Assembly (NCBI RefSeq): GCF_001598555.1
Contig: NZ_BCZE01000073.1
Coordinates: 1 to 35,369 of the forward strand
Origin: Novosphingobium rosa NBRC 15208
Lineage (GTDB): Bacteria > Pseudomonadota > Alphaproteobacteria > Sphingomonadales > Sphingomonadaceae
Reading direction: 5' to 3'
Length of the DNA: 35,369 nucleotides
Both the position numbers and the translations under genes were made by a program. The notes under the pieces were generated by a model that was given only the letters and a program-made list of their open reading frames with translations, was not told the DNA's origin and made no database searches. Below, piece after piece: positions 24,339 through 31,661 of this stretch; within the stretch, counting starts at the first letter, position 1, and every line of letters starts with the position of its first letter.

Positions 24339-25567
24339 ACCAGCAAGCACAGGCCGGGCTGGCCCCCGTGACGCCCCAGCCCCAGACCGAGCCGCAACGG
24401 GCCGCGCCCTGGCTGATCCGCCGCGCCCTGCGGCACCTGCAATGCGGGCGGGTGACGATCATCCTGCCCTCGGGCGCCAGGATCGACCATGCCGGGGAGC
24501 TGCCCGGCCCGCATGGCGTGATCGAGATGCGCAACAGCATGGCCTTCCGCCGTTTGCTCACGCGCGGCGATGTCGGCTTTGCCGAGGGCTATATCGCGGG
24601 CGACTGGACCAGCCCGGACCTGCCGCAGCTGATCGCGCTGGCCGCGCAGAACGTTGCCCGGCTCGACAGCACGCTGGAAGGCTTCTGGCCGGTCCGGATG
24701 TGGCGGAAATTCAGCCATCTGCTGCATCGCAATTCGGCGCGGGGCAGCCGCCGCAACATCGCCTTCCACTACGATCTGGGCAATGATTTCTACCGCCTGT
24801 GGCTCGACGAGAGCATGACCTATTCCTCGGCCATCGCCATCCCGCGCGGCACCAGCCTTGAAGGTGCCCAGCAGGCCAAGCTGGAGCAGATTGCCGCCCT
24901 GCTGGCGCTTTCGGGCGGGGAGGATGTGCTGGAAATCGGTTGCGGCTGGGGGGCACTGGCGCGTCATCTCGCGCCGGCCTGCCGCAGGGTCACCGGCCTC
25001 ACCCTGTCGCGCGAACAGCTGGATCATGCTTGCGCACAGGTGAGGACCGGTGGCCTGGGAGACAAGGTCGATCTGCGCCTGCAGGACTATCGTTCCATCG
25101 ACGAGCGTTTCGACCGGATCGTCTCCATCGAGATGCTGGAAGCCGTGGGCGAGGCCTATTGGCCGGTCTATTTCGAGACTTTGCGCGCCAGCCTGCGCCC
25201 GGGCGGACGGATCGTGCTGCAGGCGATCACCATCCGCGAGGACCGCTTTGCCGCCTACAAGCGCAACCCGGATTTTATCCAGCGCTATATCTTCCCCGGC
25301 GGCATGCTGCCCACGCCCGCTCTGTTGGAGGCGCATGCCGAACGTGCCGGGCTGGCCATCACGCAGCGCGAAACCTTCGGCACCGGTTACGCCGACACGC
25401 TGGCGCTGTGGCGGGCACGCTTTCATGCCGCCTGGCCGCGCATTCTGGCGCTGGGCTTCCAGCCCGACTTCCAGCGCCTCTGGGACTATTATCTGGCCTA
25501 TTGCGAGGCCGGTTTCCGTAGCGGCACCATCGATGTCGGGCTCTATGTGCTGGAGGAAAGAGCATGA
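24329..25567 (+). CDS. cfa: Cyclopropane-fatty-acyl-phospholipid synthase
   Basis: A 412-residue SAM-dependent enzyme that methylates double bonds of phospholipid acyl chains; in the related UfaA1/UfaM branch it may form methyl-branched or furan precursors. The N-terminal lipid-binding part includes GDVGFAEGYIAGDWTSPDL. Catalytic-domain motifs are NIAFHYDLGNDFYRLWLDESMTYSSA, the SAM loop VLEIGCGWGALARHLA, FDRIVSIEMLEAVGEAYW and FIQRYIFPGGMLPT. The C-terminal motif ending in WDYYLAYCEAGFRSGTIDVGLYVL is also characteristic. ATG 24329 starts within the end of the DUF1365 gene. Its stop overlaps the following DUF6134 gene (ATGA). Confidence 0.92.
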   Translation: MYLNQQAQAGLAPVTPQPQTEPQRAAPWLIRRALRHLQCGRVTIILPSGARIDHAGELPGPHGVIEMRNSMAFRRLLTRGDVGFAEGYIAGDWTSPDLPQLIALAAQNVARLDSTLEGFWPVRMWRKFSHLLHRNSARGSRRNIAFHYDLGNDFYRLWLDESMTYSSAIAIPRGTSLEGAQQAKLEQIAALLALSGGEDVLEIGCGWGALARHLAPACRRVTGLTLSREQLDHACAQVRTGGLGDKVDLRLQDYRSIDERFDRIVSIEMLEAVGEAYWPVYFETLRASLRPGGRIVLQAITIREDRFAAYKRNPDFIQRYIFPGGMLPTPALLEAHAERAGLAITQRETFGTGYADTLALWRARFHAAWPRILALGFQPDFQRLWDYYLAYCEAGFRSGTIDVGLYVLEERA

Positions 25568-26217
25568 TGGATCGGCGTTCCGCCATGATCGGCGCGGTGG
25601 TGCTGGCCGCGCTACCGGGTGCCCTTAGCGCTGCTTTGCCCATTCCGCCGTCCAGAAGGCTTGGCTTCGACATTCTGCGCAAGGGCTCGAAACTGGGCAC
25701 CCATGTCCTGACCTTCGAGCCGGGAGGGGACAGCCTCACCGTCCATGTGGCTGTGGATCTGGTCTACAAGATCGCGGGGATCACCCTTTATCACTACCGC
25801 CATCAGGCGACAGAACGCTGGCAGGGGCAGCAGGTGATCGCGCTCGACGCCGAGACCAGCGACAATGGCACGCCCTATAAGGTTGCTGCGCGGCGGGAGG
25901 GCGGCGTGCTGATGGTGCAGGGCACCAAGGCGCCGCGCTATGCCGCGCCCGCCGATGCGCTGCCCGCCACCCACTGGAACCGGCGCGAGCTGGACGGCCC
26001 CTGGATCAACACGCAGGACGGGCGCATCATGCGGCCCCATGTCGCTGCGCAGGGCATCGAAACCATTCCCGCCGCCGATGGCGCCAGCCTGCGCGCGCGC
26101 CATTATGCGCTGACGGGCGATGTGCAGCTCGACATGTTCTATGACGATCATGCCGGATGGGCGGGCCTGTCCTTCGTGAAGGGCGGCGCACCGATCCGTT
26201 ACGAGCGGCAGGCTTGA
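25564..26217 (+). CDS. DUF6134 family exported protein
   Basis: A 217-residue protein that I recognise as DUF6134, function unknown. A short N-terminal signal sequence (SAMIGAVVLAALPGALSAALP) indicates export. The mature part is beta-rich with RLGFDILRKGSKLGTHVLTF, THWNRRELDGPWINTQDG, and a final RYERQA. It is the last gene of the operon. ATG 25564 overlaps the CFA stop (ATGA). Only 7 bases separate its stop from that of the convergent anti-sigma gene. Confidence 0.82.
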   Translation: MMDRRSAMIGAVVLAALPGALSAALPIPPSRRLGFDILRKGSKLGTHVLTFEPGGDSLTVHVAVDLVYKIAGITLYHYRHQATERWQGQQVIALDAETSDNGTPYKVAARREGGVLMVQGTKAPRYAAPADALPATHWNRRELDGPWINTQDGRIMRPHVAAQGIETIPAADGASLRARHYALTGDVQLDMFYDDHAGWAGLSFVKGGAPIRYERQA

Positions 26218-26224
26218 CAAAGCC

Positions 26225-26938
26225 CTAGCTGGTCGCCGCCATCTTGCCGGTCAGGATCACCGGCCCGGTCGGCAGACCGGTGGGCGAGCCGCCGACCGGC
26301 TCGACCGAGACCGCCAGGGTCACGCCCGCCGACAAGGCAGCAGCGGCTTGCGTCGGCACCTTGCCCCAGCCCGGCGCGGCGGCGTTCATCACGCCCATCG
26401 AGCGTGGCTTGCCATCCGCCGGGATGACCCAAAGCTCGGGCACATGATCGCCCAGCGCTAGACCGCTGGCAGCAGAGGTCATGCGCCCGCTGGCGGGGTC
26501 GAAGCTGACGGTCACCAGGCCCTGCTTGCCGGTCAGCACCGCCACCATCGGCGCGATAGGAGCCTGCGCGACAGGCACGCGGACGAAGACCCGCTCCGGC
26601 TTCTGCACTGCCACCATGCCCAGCACCAGCGCCGCCGCGCAGGCCGCCGCCGCGCCGCCCTGCCACCAGCGCAGCGTGGAGCGTAACACCATCGCACGGC
26701 CCAGATCGTTGGCGGGCAGGCGTGCCTCGATCGCGCTCCACACCGAGGGGCGGGGCGCTTCACCGGCATCGTGGAACATCGCTGCCGCGTAATCCTGCCA
26801 ACGGCTGTGAGCAGCAGCAAAATTCCGGTCGGTGGCCAGGCGTTCCTCAGCGACGCGCTTCTCCTCGCCGTCGATCAGCCCGAAGGCCAGTTCTGCGGCC
26901 AGCAGTTCATCATCCTCGGGCAGCATGGTGTCGCTCAT
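26225..26938 (-). CDS. RskA-like anti-sigma factor
   Basis: A 237-residue inner-membrane anti-sigma factor. The cytoplasmic N-terminus LPEDDELLAAELAFGLIDGEEKRVAEERLATD is of the anti-sigma type but lacks the H-x3-C-x2-C zinc motif. A single membrane helix (GGAAAACAAALVLGMVAVQ) lies near residue 95-115. The periplasmic part has the RskA C-terminal features VSFDPASGRMTSAASGL, HVPELWVIPADGKPRSMGV and SVEPVGGSPTGLPTGPVILTG. It should hold the sigma factor at the membrane until a periplasmic signal triggers proteolysis. ATG 26938 overlaps the sigma stop (ATGA). Confidence 0.9.
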   Translation of the reverse strand: MSDTMLPEDDELLAAELAFGLIDGEEKRVAEERLATDRNFAAAHSRWQDYAAAMFHDAGEAPRPSVWSAIEARLPANDLGRAMVLRSTLRWWQGGAAAACAAALVLGMVAVQKPERVFVRVPVAQAPIAPMVAVLTGKQGLVTVSFDPASGRMTSAASGLALGDHVPELWVIPADGKPRSMGVMNAAAPGWGKVPTQAAAALSAGVTLAVSVEPVGGSPTGLPTGPVILTGKMAATS

Positions 26939-27486
26939 GACAGGCACTCCCGCAGCTTGAGCAACGCCCGGCGGATGCGGCTCTTGATCGTGCCCAGCGG
27001 GGCGCTGGCCCTGGCGGCCAGATCCGGATAGGTCAGGCCTTCGAAAAAGGCGCGCCGTATCAGCCCGGCATCGCCGCCATCGAGCGTGCTCATGCAGTGG
27101 GCGAGGCGGCGCTCATCCTGGCTGGCTTCGATCAGACTGGTGGCATCTGGCGCATCATCGGGCAACTCCTCGGCCAGTTCGACCGGGGCTGTGACAATCT
27201 TGCCCTTGGCGCGCAGGCGGTCGATCGCGCGGTTGCGGGTCAGGGTAATAAGCCAGGTCATGGCGCTGCCGCGCGCCGCGTCGAAAGAGGAGGCCCTTTG
27301 CCACACCGAGATATAGGCTTCCTGCAAGGCTTCCTCCGCTTCCTGCCTGACAGGCAAGATACGCAGGCAGACGCCAAACAGCTTCACGCTGGTGCGGCGA
27401 TAAATTTCTTCGAAAGCGTTGCGGTCGCCGGTCGAAACCTGCGTGAGCATTAGGGCCAGGGTGGTGCGATCATCTTCCGAATTCAT
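26935..27486 (-). CDS. ECF RNA polymerase sigma factor, SigK-like
   Basis: A 183-residue sigma70-family ECF factor. Region 2 is visible as NAFEEIYRRTSVKLFGVCLRIL, then EAEEALQEAYISVWQRASSFD and MTWLITLTRNRAIDRLRAKG. Region 4 is visible as LIRRAFFEGLTYPDLAARASAPLGTIKSRIRRALLKLREC. The pairing with an RskA-type anti-sigma and the presence of FAD, DUF1365, CFA and DUF1295 genes resembles the mycobacterial sigK-rskA region. The start is ATG 27486; the ribosome site is weak. It has its own housekeeping-type promoter at 27537-27564 and no GCATCC-type site, so strong positive autoregulation is not evident. Confidence 0.9.
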   Translation of the reverse strand: MNSEDDRTTLALMLTQVSTGDRNAFEEIYRRTSVKLFGVCLRILPVRQEAEEALQEAYISVWQRASSFDAARGSAMTWLITLTRNRAIDRLRAKGKIVTAPVELAEELPDDAPDATSLIEASQDERRLAHCMSTLDGGDAGLIRRAFFEGLTYPDLAARASAPLGTIKSRIRRALLKLRECLS

Positions 27487-27495
27487 CGGGCTTTT

Positions 27496-27524
27496 GCATC
27501 CATCCTGAGACACGGTGCGTATCT
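27496..27524 (+). promoter_or_regulatory. ECF-sigma-type promoter of the alpha/beta-hydrolase gene
   Basis: GCATCC (27496-27501), 17-bp spacer, GTATCT (27519-27524). The -10 hexamer is identical to that at 22089-22094. It reads away from the sigma gene toward the start at 27571/27583. Confidence 0.72.
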
Positions 27525-27536
27525 TCCTTGCAGGGC

Positions 27537-27564
27537 AGATTAGCCGAGCCCCGGCACTTGGCAA
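27537..27564 (-). promoter_or_regulatory. Sigma70-type promoter of the sigma/anti-sigma operon
   Basis: On the minus strand, TTGCCA (27564-27559), 16-bp spacer, TAATCT (27542-27537). The start would be about 45 bases upstream of ATG 27486. This gives basal expression independent of the ECF factor. Confidence 0.5.
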
Positions 27565-27570
27565 GAGGAT

Positions 27571-28467
27571 GTGAGCACAGGAATGATGGCATCAGGCAGG
27601 TTTGAGGCGACGAAGCGTCTGGTGGCCATGGTGGGGGTGGCGGCCTTGGCGGCCTGTTCCCCGGTCCGCATGTTCAACGCCCTGATGCCCAAGGATGACG
27701 GGGGTGTCCGCCTTGTCCATGATGCCTCCTTCGGGGCCGAGAAAAGGCAGAGGCTGGATGTCTATGCCCCGCGCCGCGCTGGCGCGATGCCGATGCCGGT
27801 GATCGTCTTCTTCTATGGCGGATCGTGGAATTCGGGCACGAAGGAAGGTTATGGTTTTGTCGGCGATGCGCTGGCCGCGCGGGGCTTTCTCGTCGCGATC
27901 CCCGATTACCGCCTGGTGCCCGCCGTGCATTATCCGGCCTTTCTGGAGGACAATGCGGCGGCTGTACGCTGGGTACGCCAGCATGCGGCGCAGCTGGGCG
28001 GCGATCCGGATCGGATTGTGCTAGCCGGGCATTCGGCTGGGGCCTACAATGCCGCGATGCTGGCGCTCGATCCGCTCTGGCTGGGGGCGGATCGCAGCGC
28101 GGTGAAAGGGCTGATCGGCCTGGCCGGGCCTTATGATTTCCTGCCCTTCAAGGGGCCTATCGTCGAACCGGCCTTTGCTGGTGTGGCCGATCCTGTCTCG
28201 ACCCAGCCGGTGCATTACGCGCGGGCCGATGCGCCCCCCGCCTTTCTTGCAACGGCGGACAAAGACATGCTGGTGTTGCCGCGCAACAGCGATGCGCTGG
28301 CGCAGGCCCTGCGCGGGCAGGGCGCAGCCGTCGAGCGCAAGAGCTATCCGGACGTTGGCCATATCGGACTGGTGACGGCGATTGCAAAACCGCTGCGCGG
28401 GCACGCCTCCGTTCTGGAGGACATGGCCGATTTTGCCCATAAGGTCACGCGCATTGGGACGAAGTAG
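27571..28467 (+). CDS. Lipoprotein-type alpha/beta-hydrolase (esterase)
   Basis: A 298-residue alpha/beta-hydrolase of the carboxylesterase/HSL-like group. A signal with lipobox LAAC (26-29) predicts lipid anchoring outside the cytoplasm. The oxyanion region is VFFYGGSWNSG (YGG in place of HGG). The nucleophile elbow is GHSAG (S155). A VGHIGL histidine near the C-terminus and the AAD/TADKDM acid region complete a plausible triad. GTG 27571 is used; ATG 27583 or 27586 are equally possible because ribosome-site spacing is ambiguous. It diverges from the sigma gene and has its own GCATCC promoter, so it probably belongs to the same regulon. Confidence 0.87.
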   Translation: MSTGMMASGRFEATKRLVAMVGVAALAACSPVRMFNALMPKDDGGVRLVHDASFGAEKRQRLDVYAPRRAGAMPMPVIVFFYGGSWNSGTKEGYGFVGDALAARGFLVAIPDYRLVPAVHYPAFLEDNAAAVRWVRQHAAQLGGDPDRIVLAGHSAGAYNAAMLALDPLWLGADRSAVKGLIGLAGPYDFLPFKGPIVEPAFAGVADPVSTQPVHYARADAPPAFLATADKDMLVLPRNSDALAQALRGQGAAVERKSYPDVGHIGLVTAIAKPLRGHASVLEDMADFAHKVTRIGTK

Positions 28468-28483
28468 GCGCCATAGGACAAGC

Positions 28484-28620
28484 ATGAACGTAGGTCCGCT
28501 TTGGAGGCGCTAAAAAATTGGCGGAATGACCGCTTTGTTGGCGGGAGAGGGCAGGGGGGGCACCACCTAGCTGGACGGTATAGGGATGACCGGCGGGTCG
28601 TGGGAACCGGAAGGTCTCCT
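28484..28620. repeat. Dispersed intergenic repeat, copy B
   Basis: Begins ATGAACGTAGGTCCGCTT and contains the 24-bp core identical to copy A (28529-28552), the block TGACCGGCGGGTCGTGG (28587-28603), and CCGGAAGGTCTCCT (28607-28620) shared with 1555-1568. The wider gap 28468-28987 has no confident gene apart from the weak candidate at 28774. Confidence 0.6.
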
Positions 28621-28773
28621 TCAAAAGGCGTAGATGACCTTAGCCGACATAGGTTCAGCCGAATGATGCTCGACGGTGAAAGCGGTTAGGTGAGGCATTC
28701 CACAAGAGGCAGTCTTGCTCTCGGGACGAAGGGCGCCCATCGTCATTTCTTGTTCACGGCCGGGAACATCCTC

Positions 28774-28953
28774 ATGACCTCTCTGCAATGGCATCAGGCA
28801 GCGGCAAAGGCGCAAGCTCTCGCCAAATCCTCTTTGAACCTCCTACACCATCCCGAGATGGGGCCTCAGGCTGTTATGGACGCCCAGCCTATGCTCGACC
28901 ATTTGCTTGGCATGGGCTTTACAGGCAGTAGACCGGGAGAGGTGGAGATTTAG
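28774..28953 (+). CDS. Possible small protein (low confidence)
   Basis: A 59-residue open frame starting MTSLQWHQAAAKAQALAKS, predicted helical, with no recognised family. There is no clear ribosome site at ATG 28774. It could be chance or a remnant. It is listed because the stretch 28621-28987 has nothing better and codon use is not obviously random. Confidence 0.22.
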   Translation: MTSLQWHQAAAKAQALAKSSLNLLHHPEMGPQAVMDAQPMLDHLLGMGFTGSRPGEVEI

Positions 28954-28987
28954 CGCGACAGCCGCCGCCATCGGCAACAAGGTGATT

Positions 28988-30180
28988 ATGCAGCATATTG
29001 ATATCGTGACGCTGGGGCTGTTGCTCTTTGTGGCTTGTCTGGTTGCGATCGTGTGCCGTCGGATCGGGTTGCTTATGCGATCGGCCTTGTGGTCGCCGGG
29101 ATCGGTATGAGCCTCCTGGGCTATCAAAGCCGCATCACCCTTACGCCCGAGTTGATTTTCACGGTCATCCTGCCTCCGCTGATCTTCGAGGCGGCGCTTC
29201 ATCTGGGATGGAAGGATTTCAAGCGCGAGTCCCCGCTGGTGCTGGGAATGGCCTTTATCGGCACGTTGCTGTCCGCTCTTGTCGTGGCGGCCGGCATGCA
29301 TGCGCTGGTGGGCTGGGGCTGGCAGGGTTCGTTGCTGTTCGGGGCACTCATTGCCGCCACCGATCCCGTTTCGGTGATCGCGATGATGAAGGAGCAGAAT
29401 GCAGGCAAGCGGTTGCGCTTTCTGATGGAAGGGGAGAGCATCGTCAACGATGGCGCTGCGGCTGTGCTCTTTGCTCTGGTGTCCGCCTGGATCGCCGGGC
29501 AGGACAGCGGCGTCGGCAGTGTGGCTATGGCGTTGATCCAGACAGTTGGGGGTGGTGTGCTGTGCGGGCTGGCCGTGGCAGCCGGGTTGTTGCTGATCGC
29601 GGGGCGGTCGGAGGATCATCTCGTCGAAATCACGCTGACGATGCTGGCGGCCTATGGCTCGTTCCTAGTTGCAGAAGAGCTGCACGTCTCCGGCGTTCTG
29701 GCGACGCTAGCGGCAGGCATGCTGGTGGGAAATTGGGGCAAGGGCAGCCGATTGACCGAGCATGGCGGAGCGGCGATGATCCGCTTCTGGGACTTTGCCG
29801 CCTTTCTTGCCAATTCCCTGGTGTTCCTGCTGATCGGTAGCCGGGAGGGAGAGCAGCCCATGGGGGTCTACCTCGCGCCTGCGTCCATCGGTATTGTGCT
29901 GGTGCTGCTGGGCAGGGCCATGGCGGTCTATCCGATCACCGCCCTCTTTGCCCGGACCAGGCTGGCCGTGAACTGGCTGAACCGCCACATCCTCTTCTGG
30001 GGCGGATTGCGCGGCGCGCTGGCGCTGGCCTTGGCTCTGGCCGCGCCCGAAGCTCTGCCCGAGCGGGATGCCTTGACCGGTGTGGCCTTCGCGGTGGTGG
30101 CCTTCTCGATCTTTGTACAGGGGCTAACTGTACCCCTTCTTCTCAAGCGTGCCGGGAACGAAAAGGCCGAGCCGGCGTAA
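28988..30180 (+). pseudogene. Na+/H+ antiporter (CPA1/NhaP-type), frameshifted near the N-terminus
   Basis: A membrane proton antiporter whose first helix and main body are in different frames. The 5' part starts at ATG 28988 (AAGG 5 bases upstream) and reads MQHIDIVTLGLLLFVACLVAIVCRRIGL. The body continues in the +1 neighbour frame from about 29074, reading YAIGLVVAGIGMSLLGYQ. It includes the transport core ALIAATDPVSVIAMMKE and EGESIVNDGAAAVLFAL, and ends LFWGGLRGALALALALAAPE...VPLLLK at 30180. One missing C at about 29072 (TTGCTTAT for TTGCCTTAT) would restore L-P-Y. A TTG at 29035 could start the body alone but would lose helix 1. It is either a real inactivating mutation or a sequence error. 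Confidence 0.8.
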
Positions 30181-30283
30181 GGGCGATGTAGGCATTCGAG
30201 GTCAGGGCGTTCCTCGACCTCGTTCCAAAAATAATTTTCATAATTTCTCGCCTAGGGAAGGCCGTGCGGCTCGGAGAAGCCCT

Positions 30284-30538
30284 ATGATGAATCTCGTGTT
30301 CAATATGCCAGTCCGCATGCTCAAGGTGGGCGAGGAAATGAGCCCCCATCATGCAGAGGAAACGCGCTTCCAAGAATGGAATTTTGGCCGGGCGATCATC
30401 CATATCCTCAAGCAGCCCGATCACCACCGCCATCTGTTCAACATCGAATTGGACGAGGCGCGGGTTGACCATTTGACTGCCCAGCGGCTTGCAGAGAGCA
30501 GCCTTTTCAAGCGCTGGCAATCCCGCAACGAGGTATAA
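30284..30538 (+). CDS. Small hypothetical protein
   Basis: An 84-residue protein starting MMNLVFNMPVRMLKVGEEMS. It has a charged, His/Asp/Glu-rich middle (PDHHRHLFNIELDEARVDHL) and no membrane segment or signal. I recognise no family. ATG 30284 has GGAG 7 bases upstream. It follows the antiporter gene by about 100 bases on the same strand. Confidence 0.6.
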   Translation: MMNLVFNMPVRMLKVGEEMSPHHAEETRFQEWNFGRAIIHILKQPDHHRHLFNIELDEARVDHLTAQRLAESSLFKRWQSRNEV

Positions 30539-30656
30539 AATGGCCGGTGGCTGGCATCATTGGCTATGTGGAAAGCGCCGAGCGGCTTGGCTGTGACGTA
30601 AAGTGAGGCGCTCTCACCACCTGTGGGGCGTGAAAGTTACACCTTGTCTCCAAGCC

Positions 30657-31031
30657 TTATCGAAGCATCAGAAGACTCTCTGCCTTTTCAACCGCCTCTT
30701 CCCCGGTGGCTGGCTTTGTCAATCGGATCACGTCCTTGAAAGCGAGAGAAATCTCCTCGTCATCATAACCTGTACTGAACATAAATGGCACATTACGTTG
30801 TGCCAGTGCCTGAGCGAGAGGATAGGCCAACTCGCCGCCAAGGTTGAGATCGACGATACCCAAATGAATGTCTGGCTCGTTTTCGAGCAACGAAAGGGCA
30901 GCCTCAATGGAGGAGACAGGCCCGAGAATCACAGCTCCAGCCTCCTCAAATGCTTCCGTCAAATCCACTGCAATGAGAAGCTCATCCTCTGCGATCAGCA
31001 CTCGCTGATCAGCAAGGCCGGAAGTACCCAT
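30657..31031 (-). CDS. Single-domain response regulator (FAT-GUY-like receiver)
   Basis: A 124-residue receiver without output domain. It has acidic residues in LIAEDELL (15-17), phosphoacceptor D61 (GIVDLNLGGE), and K in RLTKPATGEEAV. The stretch PFMFSTGYDDEEI is close to the PFxFATG(Y/U) motif of alphaproteobacterial FAT-GUY receivers, which act in phosphorelays such as the general stress response. ATG 31031 has GAGG 7 bases upstream. No kinase or phosphotransferase gene is adjacent, so its partner lies elsewhere. Confidence 0.88.
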   Translation of the reverse strand: MGTSGLADQRVLIAEDELLIAVDLTEAFEEAGAVILGPVSSIEAALSLLENEPDIHLGIVDLNLGGELAYPLAQALAQRNVPFMFSTGYDDEEISLAFKDVIRLTKPATGEEAVEKAESLLMLR

Positions 31032-31178
31032 TTTACAACCTCAAAAGATGCAGAATCCGTTAGCCAAAATTATGGCTAAAGCGCTTCTGAGCAGCAATCC
31101 GCTTCCATGCCCCGCTGCACAGAATGCCGCACTTTACGCACGGTTCATCAAAGGCGAATGTTCGGGATTAGACGCCAG

Positions 31179-31295
31179 TGTGCCGATCACTCAGGGGGAG
31201 ATGATCGGCACACCGATTCTCGGCACAATCCCGGTAGGGCTATGGTCGCCTTCGGGAAAGCCTGAGGGTTCTGCGGTCAAACGCACTCAGGGGGA
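31179..31295. repeat. Inverted repeat and short direct repeats in the 31032-31412 gap
   Basis: A perfect 11-bp inverted repeat TGTGCCGATCA (31179-31189) / TGATCGGCACA (31202-31212) encloses a 12-base loop. The sequence CACTCAGGGGGA occurs at 31188-31199 and again at 31284-31295, and CGGCACA occurs at 31206-31212 and 31221-31227. The remaining 31032-31412 stretch has no gene that I can support. It could be a regulatory hairpin or a decayed transposon end. Confidence 0.5.
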
Positions 31296-31412
31296 AAAGG
31301 TTCCCGATTTTTTTGGGGACTGCTTCTGGCATCGATGCCAAATCCCGGTCCTGTTTACCAAGCGTCCACGCATTCCCTTATAGAATTTCGGAAAAGTCGT
31401 CTGAGAGAGATT

Positions 31413-31649
31413 ATGGCAACGCAGATCCTTCCCCACAAGAATGCATCGGCCACGCTTTTTTCGCGCAGTGACAAGGGGGTGATCGTGCCGATTGTCATGG
31501 ACAACCTTGGAAACTGTGCTTGGCTTCTCAAAAAGATGTGGCCGCCAAAGGCAGGTTGGGACTTGTGGGTTGAGTGCTCTGGCCAAAGACTGGACACGGC
31601 GTTGGTCGATGCTGATTTCCAGCTGGAGCAATATGCCGAGCCAGAATGA
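31413..31649 (+). CDS. Small hypothetical protein
   Basis: A 78-residue protein starting MATQILPHKNASATLFSRSD, no recognised family. The second half is Trp-rich (CAWLLKKMWPPKAGWDLWVE). ATG 31413 has GAGAGAG just upstream. It is convergent with the diguanylate cyclase, with 12 bases between the stops. Probably a real small gene, but length and lack of homologs known to me keep confidence moderate. Confidence 0.5.
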   Translation: MATQILPHKNASATLFSRSDKGVIVPIVMDNLGNCAWLLKKMWPPKAGWDLWVECSGQRLDTALVDADFQLEQYAEPE

Positions 31650-31661
31650 GCGGCATGCTGC

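Noticed and set aside
24044..25426. 460-residue minus-strand frame
   Set aside because: Opposite the CFA synthase and DUF1365 genes, with no domain of its own.
28690..28953. 87-residue frame starting upstream of 28774
   Set aside because: The first 28 residues look random and there is no ribosome site; only the shorter version is kept, at low confidence.
28843..29619. Long minus-strand frame (258 residues)
   Set aside because: It lies opposite the clearly conserved antiporter and has no recognisable domain; an antisense shadow.
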